Source: G001797105 sp964528155
GTDB lineage: Bacteria; Chloroflexota; Anaerolineae; Anaerolineales; E44-bin32
DNA length: 59,012 nucleotides
Assembly (NCBI GenBank): GCA_964528155.1
Contig: CAZGRL010000017.1
Location: 1-59,012, forward strand
Direction of reading: 5' to 3'
Shown here: positions 33,443 through 42,320 of the stretch, piece after piece
Layout of the letters: each line of letters starts with the position of its first letter
Numbering within the stretch: position 1 is the stretch's first letter
The notes under the pieces: model-generated
Database searches by the model: none
What the model saw: only the letters and a program-made list of their open reading frames with translations
Told to the model about the DNA's origin: nothing
Position numbers and translations under genes: made by a program

Positions 33443-34969
33443 ATGCCGCTCTACCTGGGCATTGACGTTGGGACAACTTCGGTCAAGGCGGGCGTGTTCA
33501 ATCATCTCGGACACACGCTGGCGCTCGCTCGACGAGATTACGCCCTGGACACACCCTCCGTCGATCATGTTCAGTTGGAAGCGGACCTGTACTGGCAGGC
33601 AACCAATGAGGTTGTCCGCCGATGCCTTGCGGAACCGGGCTTGTCATCCGATCCAATCAGCGCAATCGCCGTTTCAAGCCAGGGCGAGACGACCATCGCC
33701 GTCGATGCCCAGGGCAGGCCGCTCCACCCCGCTCTTGTCTGGCTCGACAATCGAGCGCGGCAACAGGCAGTCGAGCTTGGAGAACGTCTCGGGGCGCAGG
33801 CCTACCTTCATACGGGCATCCCCGGCGTCAATCCCACCTGGTCGGCATGCAAGATCCTTTGGCTCGCTCAGGAGAAGCCGCGAGTATTCGAGGCGGCACA
33901 CAAGTTCATCCTGGTCCAGGACTTCATTGTCCATCGCCTGACCGGCGAATTCACCACAGACGGAGCGGTGGCCTGCACCACACTTCTATACGACATCGTT
34001 CGGCACGAGTGGTGGGACCGCGCCCTCGAGGCAGTTGGCCTGACCCCTGCCCGCCTGGCGGAGATCCATCGGCCAGGGACGATCGCCGGCGAGTTGACCT
34101 CTGCGGCGGGGGGTGCTCTCGGCCTGCAGCCGGGGACCCCGGTCGTCCTGGGAGGGATGGATCAATCTGCCGGAGCCGTTGGCGCCGGGAGCATCACGCC
34201 GGAGATCGTCTCGGAAACCACTGGGGGCGCGTTGGCCATCCAGGCGACCGTGTCCGCGCCGGACGTCGATCATACACAGCGCGTACCCGTGTACGTCCAC
34301 AGTGCGCCCGACCGATACCTTTTTGTCCCGGTGTGTGACACCGGCGGGATGGCCTTCAAGTGGCTGCGGGACACGTTCGGCGAGGTAGAGCTCGAGCAGG
34401 CTGCCCGTTCCGGCGGCGATGCGTATGACCTTCTCACAAGCGAAGCGGCGGACGTGCCCGCGGGATCCGACGGCCTGCTGATGCTGCCTCACCTGACGGG
34501 CGCCTTCAGCCCGGAATACAACCCGACGGCCCGTGGCGTCTTCTACGGTTTCACCCTCTTCCATCGGCGGGCGCATTTCGTGCGGGCCACACTGGAGGCG
34601 GTCGCCTTCATGTTGCGGCGGAATCTCGAACTCATCCGGCAAGCAGGCGTCCGCGGCCGGGAACTCCGCTCCACGGGAGGCGGCGCCCGAAGTCGGCTCT
34701 GGCGCCAGATCAAGGCCGACGTTTGCGGCCTGCCCGTATTGACACTCGAGAACCCTGAGGCCGCGCTCATGGGTGACGCCATCCTGGCGGCCGTCGCGAC
34801 CGGGGCCTATGCACACCTGGAAGAGGCGTGCCGGGAGATGATCACCATCGGCGAAAGGCTGGGTCCAGATCCTCAGGCCCAGGCCGTGTATGAGACGTCC
34901 TACCGCGACTACTGCGACTTGAATGATGCGCTCGATCCGCTCTTCCGACGTCAGTTTGCGCCGGCCTGA
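33443..34969 (+). CDS. FGGY-family carbohydrate kinase (xylulokinase-like)
   Basis: The 508-residue protein is full length. The N-terminal ATP-phosphate motif is LGIDVGTTSVKAGVF. Substrate-side motifs are SSQGETTIAVD and ALVWLDNRA. The catalytic-base region is GGMDQSAGAVGAG, and the C-terminal ATPase motif is LRSTGGGARSRLWRQIKADV. FGGY kinases phosphorylate ketoses, polyols or AI-2. The product would be cleaved by the aldolase encoded 5 bp upstream. The exact sugar is not readable from motifs. Confidence 0.9.
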   Translation: MPLYLGIDVGTTSVKAGVFNHLGHTLALARRDYALDTPSVDHVQLEADLYWQATNEVVRRCLAEPGLSSDPISAIAVSSQGETTIAVDAQGRPLHPALVWLDNRARQQAVELGERLGAQAYLHTGIPGVNPTWSACKILWLAQEKPRVFEAAHKFILVQDFIVHRLTGEFTTDGAVACTTLLYDIVRHEWWDRALEAVGLTPARLAEIHRPGTIAGELTSAAGGALGLQPGTPVVLGGMDQSAGAVGAGSITPEIVSETTGGALAIQATVSAPDVDHTQRVPVYVHSAPDRYLFVPVCDTGGMAFKWLRDTFGEVELEQAARSGGDAYDLLTSEAADVPAGSDGLLMLPHLTGAFSPEYNPTARGVFYGFTLFHRRAHFVRATLEAVAFMLRRNLELIRQAGVRGRELRSTGGGARSRLWRQIKADVCGLPVLTLENPEAALMGDAILAAVATGAYAHLEEACREMITIGERLGPDPQAQAVYETSYRDYCDLNDALDPLFRRQFAPA

Positions 34970-35028
34970 TGAGCTGCGATCGCATCTGACCTACCAGCCG
35001 GCAGCCCAGCGCCAAGGAGGCGAGAGAA

Positions 35029-36423
35029 ATGACAACCAAACCCAGGATCGGTCTGCTGGTGACGGCGCTCCTCGAGGACGATTACAACAAGACCGGCCAC
35101 ATGCGACCCAAGATGCAGGAGGCCACGGATCGAATCGCCGCGCTCCTCGCTCCCTACGGCGAGATCGTAAATCCCGGCTTCGTCGAGTACGAACCGGACG
35201 CCGATCGAGCGACACAGGCCTTCAACGCGGCCGACGTCGATCTGGTCATCGCCCTCGAGCTCGCCTACCAAAAGGGCATCATCCCCATGCGGACTCTGTT
35301 GCGGACACCGGCCCCAATCCTGGTGTGGAACACGCAGCAGATTCGTCGACTTCCGGAGGGCGCCGACTTCGACATCATCATGGAAAACTCGGGGATGGCG
35401 GGGCTGCCGGAGCTTACGAGCGCATTGTTGCGCAGCAATCGTGACTTCGAGCTCCTGACCTGCCACATTCAGGATCAAGACGGGCTCGATCAGATCGGGG
35501 AGTACGCTGCGGCTGCCGGGGCCATCCGGCGTCTGGAGAAGATGCGCATCGGGATCATCGGCCACTCATTCGAGGGCATGACCGACCTGATGGTCGACTA
35601 CCTCAGTCTGAGAGACATGATCGGGCCCGTATGCTGGCCTCTGGAGCCCGAGAAAGTCGCCGTATTGGCCGTGGAGATGGATGCGGCGCGCGTCAAGTCA
35701 TTCATGGTCGATCAGGCCAAGCTCCACGACGCCAGCGCTATGCCGGACGAACTGTTCGAACGTTCTGCCCGACTGGCTCTGGCCCTCATGGATGCGGCGC
35801 GTGAGTATCAGTTCGACGGATTGGCCACATTCGACCAGATCTGGCTCACCGATCCACGCGTCGGCATCATCCCGAGCTACGGGACGGGCTACCTTTGCTC
35901 ACAGCACATCCCGGTCGCCACAGAAGCCGACGTGACCACGCTGACAGCCATGATGATCCTTCAGGAATTGGCCGGCGAGGTGACTTTCCTGGAGAACTAC
36001 GTCATCGATTTCGATGAAAACGCCATCATCCTGTCGCATGACGGACACGGAAACCCCGCGATGGCCGCGGATCCTTCCCAAGTGCGGATCAAACCCAGCA
36101 TCTATTATGAGGGCGTCAACGGTCGTGGCGCGGGCTTCGAGTATGCCTACGCCCCGGGCGACGTCACGATCCTGTCTTTGATCCCTCTGGGAGACGGGGA
36201 TTGGCGCCTGATTGTGGCAGAAGGCGAGTCGTTGCCCATGACACCCCGACCCGTGGCAGCCCCCCAGATGCTGTTCCGCTACAGGAACGGCGACATCGCC
36301 GAATTCTGCAATCGCTGGCTAATGGCCGGCTCACCCCACCACATGGCACTCGCATTCGGCCTGCTCAGTCAGAAGGTGGAGAAAGTCGCGCGGTTGCTAG
36401 ACATCGACGTCATATCCATCTAG
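35029..36423 (+). CDS. L-fucose/L-arabinose isomerase-family protein
   Basis: The 464-residue protein (AAGGAGG upstream) starts with an N-terminal alpha/beta domain (PRIGLLVTALLEDDYNKTGH). VDLVIALELAYQKGI, LVWNTQQIRRLPEG and a central EGMTDLMVDYLSL lead to a C-terminal beta domain (DPSQVRIKPSIYYEG). The metal-binding Glu/Asp/His set of aldose isomerases is plausibly in FDGLATFDQIW and SHDGHGN, but cannot be fixed by eye. It should convert an aldose to a ketose before the FGGY kinase. A related non-isomerase function remains possible. Confidence 0.75.
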   Translation: MTTKPRIGLLVTALLEDDYNKTGHMRPKMQEATDRIAALLAPYGEIVNPGFVEYEPDADRATQAFNAADVDLVIALELAYQKGIIPMRTLLRTPAPILVWNTQQIRRLPEGADFDIIMENSGMAGLPELTSALLRSNRDFELLTCHIQDQDGLDQIGEYAAAAGAIRRLEKMRIGIIGHSFEGMTDLMVDYLSLRDMIGPVCWPLEPEKVAVLAVEMDAARVKSFMVDQAKLHDASAMPDELFERSARLALALMDAAREYQFDGLATFDQIWLTDPRVGIIPSYGTGYLCSQHIPVATEADVTTLTAMMILQELAGEVTFLENYVIDFDENAIILSHDGHGNPAMAADPSQVRIKPSIYYEGVNGRGAGFEYAYAPGDVTILSLIPLGDGDWRLIVAEGESLPMTPRPVAAPQMLFRYRNGDIAEFCNRWLMAGSPHHMALAFGLLSQKVEKVARLLDIDVISI

Positions 36424-36460
36424 ACACGGCCGTCCGCCGTGGCAGGGAGCGGGAAGCAGC

Positions 36461-37759
36461 ATGTACCTAGAGGCGAGCGAAGAAGATCTCCAGGCCGGAC
36501 GAGAGGCGATGATCGGGGGCGGCGTCGGGGGTGGTCTCCCGATTGTCGTCGACCACGGCTCGGGATCCAGCCTGTGGGACAAGACGGGCAAGGAGTACAT
36601 CGACTGTACTTCGCAGGCGTGGAGTCTGAATGTCGGATATTGCCACCCCAGCGTCATCCAGGCCGTCACCGAACAGATCCAGCGGTTCACCCACATCCGC
36701 ACGAGCTTCGACACCGTGCCGAAGCTGCTACTCGCCAAACGACTGAGCGAGCTCGGGCCCGGGCCACTCAAGAAAGTCAGCTTTTCGCTGACCGGCTCCG
36801 ACGCCAACGAAGGCGCAATGAAACTGGCGATGCGCAACCGTCCGGGCAACGTGTTCGCCACATTGTGGGACGGGTATCACGGCCGGACTCTCTCCACACT
36901 CAACATGAGCTGGCCACACCCCGACAATCGATTCACAGCCTGGAAGGGGGAGGTCCTGCGCATCCCCCAGGCCTACTGCTATCGTTGTCCTTTCAACCTG
37001 ACCTACCCCAAGTGTGGGCTTGAGTGTGTCCGATTTGCTAAGCAAGCGATCCTCAAAGGCGCCAGCGAACCGCCCGTGGCACTGATGATGGAGCCGATCC
37101 AGGGGAACGGCGGCATGATCGACTTTCCCCCCGACTACTACCCCGCCATCCGCCAGATGTGCGATGAGTTGGGAATGCTGCTCATCTGGGATGAGATCCA
37201 GACCGGCTTCGGACGGGTCGGCGATTGGTTCGCCGCAAACCTGTACGACACCGTCCCCGACATCATGATCATCGGCAAGGGCCTTGGCGGAGGCTTCCCG
37301 ATCTTCGGCACCCTTAGCCGGGGCGATCTCAAGGGCTTCTCCCCCGGCGACCATTCCTTTACTTTCGCCCACTTCCCGGTCTCGATGACGGCCGCCCTGG
37401 CGACCATCGACGTGATCGAGCACGAGAACCTGCTCGAACGCTCGCGAAAGATGGGTGCGATTCTCACCACCAGGCTCAATCAACTCAAGGACAAGTACGA
37501 GCTGGTGGGTGATGTTCGTGGGCCCGGGCTGATGATCGGGGTCGAACTTGTGAAGAGCAAGAGCACCAAGGAGCCTGCGCGCGCTGAAGCCCACCAGTTC
37601 ATTGCCGAAGGGCTGAAGCGGGGGGTGATCTTCGGCGAGGCCAAGTACTCCGGCTTGGGGAACATCGTCAAGGTGAAGCCGCCGCTCGTCATCTCGGAGG
37701 CTCAGATCGACCGGGTGATCGAGGTCTTCGAGGAAATCACGCGCTTGCTGAGCGCATAG
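36461..37759 (+). CDS. class III PLP aminotransferase with four-cysteine loop
   Basis: The 432-residue protein shows FSLTGSDANEGAMKLA (about 108-123), MEPIQGNGGM, IWDEIQTGFGRVGDW (Asp244) and IIGKGLGGGFPIFG, in which Lys273 would carry PLP. Residues 173-189 hold four cysteines (CYRC and CGLEC) in a loop absent from GabT-type enzymes. It may bind zinc or support oligomer contacts. A transaminase inside a sugar array suggests an amino sugar or an amino-acid-conjugated substrate. It follows the isomerase gene by 37 bp. Confidence 0.85.
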   Translation: MYLEASEEDLQAGREAMIGGGVGGGLPIVVDHGSGSSLWDKTGKEYIDCTSQAWSLNVGYCHPSVIQAVTEQIQRFTHIRTSFDTVPKLLLAKRLSELGPGPLKKVSFSLTGSDANEGAMKLAMRNRPGNVFATLWDGYHGRTLSTLNMSWPHPDNRFTAWKGEVLRIPQAYCYRCPFNLTYPKCGLECVRFAKQAILKGASEPPVALMMEPIQGNGGMIDFPPDYYPAIRQMCDELGMLLIWDEIQTGFGRVGDWFAANLYDTVPDIMIIGKGLGGGFPIFGTLSRGDLKGFSPGDHSFTFAHFPVSMTAALATIDVIEHENLLERSRKMGAILTTRLNQLKDKYELVGDVRGPGLMIGVELVKSKSTKEPARAEAHQFIAEGLKRGVIFGEAKYSGLGNIVKVKPPLVISEAQIDRVIEVFEEITRLLSA

Positions 37760-37783
37760 TGTCAGAAAGCCGGATTGGCGCCG

Positions 37784-39391
37784 ATGAGGCTGGTGCATTC
37801 GATCGGAGGAACATGGGAACGCGATCAGGGGCCTGCCGGCGTTCCTCATCTCAATGATGACGTTCATGCCCGCGCGCGAGGGCCGGCGGAGGTCATGATC
37901 GCGATCAATGGGCACGAAATCCGCCTCGACGAACAGCAGGGCTTGCTTCCATGGCGAGACTACGCCGACGTCGTCTCTCTGGCCATGGAGTTCGTCCGCC
38001 ACTGCCCGATCGATCCGGAGACAGGCTTGCCCTGGTACCTCGCCTACTCGTGCTTCTGGACCGACCCCCTTCGGCCGGTAGATTGGCCGGACAACCCCGC
38101 CGGGAAGTTCGGCATGGCATCCGAGGCGTTGCTCCGTTATTACGCGTACAGCGGTCAGGGATGGACGATCGAGGTGCTGAAGACGATGCTTGATCGGCTC
38201 ATCGAGTTCCACACTCCGAGCTCGTACGCCTGGCCCCAGGTACCGTTCGCCTCGGCCGAGCCGGGACCAGGGGTGTACCGGGGCGAACGCGCAGACGGCC
38301 ACTTTGTCACGGAACCGGACAAGATCGCACAGGCAGCCCTCGGCTATCTCTCCCTGCACCATGTGACGAGAGAGCCGGGTTACCTTTCCCACGCTCGCGG
38401 CTGCGCCGACGTGCTGGCCGAGAAAGTACAGCCCGGCGACGAGCATCACTCTCCGTGGCCTTTCCGGGTCGACGTCCGAGACGGCAGAGTCATCGAGGCT
38501 TACTCCAGCCATGTGATCGCCGCGATCCGGCTGTTTGATGAGTTGTTGCGAATGTCGCCTGAGGCGCCCACGGCGTATGCCCGGGCGCGCCAGATGGCCT
38601 GGAACTGGCTCGTCGAGTACCCACTGCGGACAAACGTCTGGAAAGGCTATTTCGAAGACATCCGGCTCGATCCGGAGAACGAGAACCGCGATCAGTACAG
38701 CCCCTTGGAGACCGCCCGCTACTTGCTGACATGGCCCGAGATGGATCCGGAATGGGAAACCCATGGGCGAGGCCTGATCGAGTGGGTCCAGGGCACGCTT
38801 GGCGCTGAACCCTTCTTCAAGGCGGTCGCCATCCATGAGCAACGCTTCTGCTATCACGTCATGGGCAGTCATACGGCGCGCTACGCCAGCCTGTGTGCGT
38901 TGCTGGCTGAGAGAACGGGCGACGACACCATGGCCGAGCGAGCGCGACGCTCCTTCAACTGGGCCACCTACATGGCCGACGATGAAGGACTTGTCCGCGT
39001 TGGGATCGACCCTCCCGACTACTACAACCAGTGTTGGTTCACCGATGGCTATTTCGATTTCACCCCGCACTTCATCGATGGCATGGCTTGCATGCCGGAG
39101 ACCGCTCCGCAGAAGGCGGACCATCTCCTTCGGAGTTCATCCGTCATCCAGCAGATCATTTACGCGTCGAGGAACATACGCTACCGAACAGCCTCCGCCG
39201 AATCTGTCGAGCGCCTACGCCTCACATTCGCCCCACAGGCGGTCCGGGCCGGGGGCACGCTGCTCTTGGAGAATGAAATGGAGAGCCCCGAGGGCGGCTG
39301 GAAATTCGATCCCGGACTCGGCGTGCTGGATGTGCGCCATCTTGAGCCAGAAGTGGAAGTCTCCGGACGGGAAGAGGATCTACAAACATGA
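37784..39391 (+). CDS. hypothetical protein with probable (alpha/alpha)6 toroid fold
   Basis: From ATG 37784 (GGA 9 bases upstream; TTG 37775 is the alternative) the protein has 535 residues. No signal peptide is seen. The helix-rich central part (about 130-460) contains repeated aromatic and acidic turns (FCYHVMGSHTARYASLCALL, then NQCWFTDGYFDFTPHFIDGM). These resemble six-hairpin glycosidases and uronyl epimerase-like proteins. The C-terminal 60 residues form a beta domain. A hydrolase, lyase or epimerase acting on an imported sugar is plausible but unproven. Its stop overlaps the first permease gene (ATGA). Confidence 0.55.
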   Translation: MRLVHSIGGTWERDQGPAGVPHLNDDVHARARGPAEVMIAINGHEIRLDEQQGLLPWRDYADVVSLAMEFVRHCPIDPETGLPWYLAYSCFWTDPLRPVDWPDNPAGKFGMASEALLRYYAYSGQGWTIEVLKTMLDRLIEFHTPSSYAWPQVPFASAEPGPGVYRGERADGHFVTEPDKIAQAALGYLSLHHVTREPGYLSHARGCADVLAEKVQPGDEHHSPWPFRVDVRDGRVIEAYSSHVIAAIRLFDELLRMSPEAPTAYARARQMAWNWLVEYPLRTNVWKGYFEDIRLDPENENRDQYSPLETARYLLTWPEMDPEWETHGRGLIEWVQGTLGAEPFFKAVAIHEQRFCYHVMGSHTARYASLCALLAERTGDDTMAERARRSFNWATYMADDEGLVRVGIDPPDYYNQCWFTDGYFDFTPHFIDGMACMPETAPQKADHLLRSSSVIQQIIYASRNIRYRTASAESVERLRLTFAPQAVRAGGTLLLENEMESPEGGWKFDPGLGVLDVRHLEPEVEVSGREEDLQT

Positions 39392-40260
39392 TCACGACGG
39401 AAGGCCGGCGCGCCCGGGTCCGAGGGCGATGGCGAGACTGGATGCCGGTGCTCCCATTCCTGCTGGTCTGCCTGGGCTTCGAGCTGCTTCCACTTGTGTT
39501 CCTCTTGCGTGGAAGTTTCACCGACGGTCAGGGGCAATTCACGCTCGATCACTACTCCAAGATGGGCGCTTCGGTCTACGCTCGCTCTTTCAGCAACAGC
39601 ATCTTGCTCTCAGGGATTACCGCACTGGCGGGGACTCTTCTGGGGACCGTGATTGGCTACTTCATCTATCGTCTCCGAAGTTCCCGATGGCGCGAAGTCA
39701 TCATCGCATTGAGCGACGTTACTTCTAACTTCGCTGGAGCACCGCTGGCATTCGCCTTCGTGGTCGTGCTTGGTAGCAACGGCGTCGTGACCCTGGCACT
39801 TCAGAAGTACTTTGGCCTGACGATCTATCCGACATTCAGCGTGTACTCCTTCTGGGGCCTTGTGCTGGCATACACCTACTTCCAACTGCCTCTGATGGTC
39901 CTCCTGGCGATCCCGACTATCGCCGGTCTCCGTCCCGAGTGGCGCGAAGCCTCTCTCAGCCTCGGCGGCAGCCCCACACAATACTGGCGCTACGTCGGTC
40001 TTCCTATCCTCGCACCTGCGCTGACCGCCGGTCTGTTGTTGCTCTTCGCCAACGCGTTCGGGGCCTACGCCACCGCCTACACCCTCACCGGAAGCCGGTT
40101 CAGCCTGGTCACACTCCAGATCGGCTTTCTGCTCACCGGAGAGGTGCTACGCGATCCCGGCGCAGGTGAAGCCATGGGTGTCCTGACTCTGATCTTGATG
40201 GGTATCACGATCGGCCTCTACCAAATCGCCATTCGCTGGGCGAGGAGGTGGCAACCGTGA
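39388..40260 (+). CDS. ABC importer permease 1 of first transporter (POPT family)
   Basis: The 290-residue protein has about six membrane helices and the EAA loop EWREASLSLGGSPTQYWRYV (about 191-210). It is close to the permease at 46649-47566 over the whole length: both share GAPLAFAF, a FQLPLMVLL/FQMPLMVLL stretch and an FGAYATA segment. This points to a duplicated transporter. The family includes importers of polyamines, thiamine, iron and phosphonates. The start overlaps the preceding stop by 4 bp. Confidence 0.9.
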   Translation: MITTEGRRARVRGRWRDWMPVLPFLLVCLGFELLPLVFLLRGSFTDGQGQFTLDHYSKMGASVYARSFSNSILLSGITALAGTLLGTVIGYFIYRLRSSRWREVIIALSDVTSNFAGAPLAFAFVVVLGSNGVVTLALQKYFGLTIYPTFSVYSFWGLVLAYTYFQLPLMVLLAIPTIAGLRPEWREASLSLGGSPTQYWRYVGLPILAPALTAGLLLLFANAFGAYATAYTLTGSRFSLVTLQIGFLLTGEVLRDPGAGEAMGVLTLILMGITIGLYQIAIRWARRWQP

Positions 40261-41084
40261 AGACCCGGAACCCGCTCAGTGGATTGGCGATCGGCTTGTT
40301 CCTCACGTACATGCTCTTGCCGATCATCGCCACTTATGTGTTCTCGATCGCCACCCGCTGGGATCGATCGCTGTTGCCCGAGGGGCTTACATTGGACTGG
40401 TACCGAACAGCCTTCGCCGATCCCTGGTTCGTCATCGTATTCAAGCATTCCATCATCCTGTCCGCCGCAACGGTCGCCGCCAGTGTTGCCTTGATCGTGC
40501 CGACGGCGTACTGGGTGCACCTGCGACTCCCACGCGGCCGAGCGATCATGGATTTGTTGACCACACTGCCTTTCGCGATCCCGACCGTCGTTCTGGCCTT
40601 GGGCATCATCCGCCTGTATGCCAGGCCCCCGCTGATGCTGGCGCGCACGCCGGCGGTACTCGTCTTGGCCTACGTCATCTACACCCTCCCCTTCATGTAC
40701 CGTCCCATCGCGAACAGCCTTGAGGCGATCGATCTCCATCGACTGACGGAGGCCTCTCAGAGCCTCGGGGCCGCATGGAGCCGGACGCTGTCACAGGTGG
40801 TCATTCCCAACATCCTTCCCGGCATCGTCAGCGGATCGTTGCTCGTATTTGCCACGATCTTTGCCGAGTTCACGCTGGCAACGTTGCTGGTAGGTGCACG
40901 CTACAAAACGTTTCCTATGCAGCTGGTGTACTACACACGCCGCGACGGCCGGATTGCCTCGGCCTACTCCGTGATCAGCTTCACGGTCGCCTGGCTCAGC
41001 TCACTCTTCATCCTGTGGATAACAACGCTTGGGACCAGGCAAAGGGGCGGCCCGAGAGCCAAGGCCACCGCCGGCCACAATTAG
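40257..41084 (+). CDS. ABC importer permease 2 of first transporter
   Basis: GTG 40257 overlaps the preceding stop in a GTGA arrangement, with GAGGAG 9 bases upstream. The 275-residue product has about six membrane helices and an EAA loop (LTEASQSLGAAWSRTLSQVV). It is paralogous to the permease at 47563-48375, sharing TLPF(A/G)IP and LLVGARYKTFP. It forms the heterodimeric pore with permease 1. Confidence 0.9.
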   Translation: MKTRNPLSGLAIGLFLTYMLLPIIATYVFSIATRWDRSLLPEGLTLDWYRTAFADPWFVIVFKHSIILSAATVAASVALIVPTAYWVHLRLPRGRAIMDLLTTLPFAIPTVVLALGIIRLYARPPLMLARTPAVLVLAYVIYTLPFMYRPIANSLEAIDLHRLTEASQSLGAAWSRTLSQVVIPNILPGIVSGSLLVFATIFAEFTLATLLVGARYKTFPMQLVYYTRRDGRIASAYSVISFTVAWLSSLFILWITTLGTRQRGGPRAKATAGHN

Positions 41085-41102
41085 AACTGTCGGGAGAAGG
41101 CG

Positions 41103-42218
41103 TTGAGCTACCTTGAACTCCAACATCTCAACAAAGCGTTTGCCGGTGTAACTGCCGTGCACGACTTCAACCTTTCCGTCGACCAGGGCGAGTTTGTGTC
41201 ATTGCTCGGGCCGTCGGGATGCGGCAAGACGACAACCCTTCGAATGATCGTCGGATTCGAGACGCCCGACTCGGGCGCCGTGCGGCTGGGGGGTGAGCCT
41301 ATTGACGAACTGCCTCCCCACCGACGCGGCATGGGGATGGTATTCCAGATGTATGCCTTGTTTCCCAACATGAATGCCTGGGGGAACATCTCATACGGGC
41401 TGCGCGTAGCAAGTCTTCCTAAGCCGGAAATCGAGGCGCGCGTCGCGGAAATGCTTGACCTCGTCAGCCTGACGGAGGCTGGGCACAAGTACCCATCCGA
41501 GCTGAGCGGAGGTCAGCAACAACGCGTGGCATTGGCACGGGCCCTGGCGATTCGACCTCGCGTGCTGTTGCTGGACGAGCCCCTCAGCGCGCTCGACGCA
41601 GTGGTCCGCGTCAGCCTGCGGCAGGAGATTCGCCGTATCCAATCCGCGTTGGGCATCACAACGGTTTACGTGACCCACGACCAGGAGGAGGCTCTTTCCA
41701 TCTCGGATCGCGTGGTTGTGATGCAGCGCGGTGCGATCGAACAAGTCGGAATCCCCGAAGAGATCTACTCCCAGCCGACATCCCATTTTGTGGCGACCTT
41801 CATCGGCACGGTCAACCAATTCATCGGCGTGCTCGAGGACCCCAGTCAGGGTCGCGTGCGCTGCGAAGGCATGTCGATCATCGCACCCCCCGTGACCGAT
41901 CGTCAGTTTGCGGCTGGAGACACCGTTACCGTCCTTGTTCGGCCGGAATCGATGCATGTATCTTCGCTCGATGAAGAGACCGATGAAAGCCAGGTCAATC
42001 GGACACAGGCGACGCTCGAAGGCATCACATTCCTGGGTCCGGTTACGCGCCTCAGCCTGGACCGCAACGGACAGACGATCACTGCCGATGTGAGCACCCA
42101 GCAGCGAGGACGTGTCAAGAGAGGCCAGATGTTGAGGCTGTCGTTCTCATCGGAGGCATGTCAATTGATGCCGCCGATGACCAGCCATCACGCGGAGCTG
42201 GATGACGAGATTCCATGA
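41103..42218 (+). CDS. ABC importer ATPase of first transporter (PotA/FbpC type)
   Basis: The 371-residue protein starts at TTG 41103 behind GGGAGAAGG. It has Walker A GPSGCGKTTT, Q-loop MVFQMYALFPNMNAWGN, signature LSGGQQQRVALARAL, Walker B RVLLLDEPLSALD and H-loop YVTHDQEEALSISDR. A C-terminal TOBE-type regulatory domain (about 240-350) follows. It energises the two permeases encoded just upstream. Its nearest relative in the window is the ATPase at 44661-45716. Confidence 0.93.
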   Translation: MSYLELQHLNKAFAGVTAVHDFNLSVDQGEFVSLLGPSGCGKTTTLRMIVGFETPDSGAVRLGGEPIDELPPHRRGMGMVFQMYALFPNMNAWGNISYGLRVASLPKPEIEARVAEMLDLVSLTEAGHKYPSELSGGQQQRVALARALAIRPRVLLLDEPLSALDAVVRVSLRQEIRRIQSALGITTVYVTHDQEEALSISDRVVVMQRGAIEQVGIPEEIYSQPTSHFVATFIGTVNQFIGVLEDPSQGRVRCEGMSIIAPPVTDRQFAAGDTVTVLVRPESMHVSSLDEETDESQVNRTQATLEGITFLGPVTRLSLDRNGQTITADVSTQQRGRVKRGQMLRLSFSSEACQLMPPMTSHHAELDDEIP

Positions 42219-42275
42219 CAGAGAGGAGAGTGCGACTTCGACTGACATTACCACGCCCTTCCAGCAAAGCATCTC

Positions 42276-42296
42276 CCCTCACCAAGTAGGTGGGGG
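42276..42296 (+). other. intercistronic hairpin before the first substrate-binding protein gene
   Basis: Stem 42276-42283 pairs with 42289-42296 (8 bp, one G-T pair) around a 5-nt AAGTA loop. It lies between the ATPase stop and the binding-protein start. No U-tract follows. It may protect the downstream message or limit read-through. Confidence 0.5.
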
Positions 42297-42320
42297 ACGC
42301 CCGATAAAGGAGGCATGCAA

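Noticed and set aside
36728..39124. A 798-codon open frame on the minus strand
   Set aside because: It lies opposite the aminotransferase and (alpha/alpha)6 genes, which have family motifs and ribosome sites. High GC opens long antisense frames, and this one has no recognisable domain.
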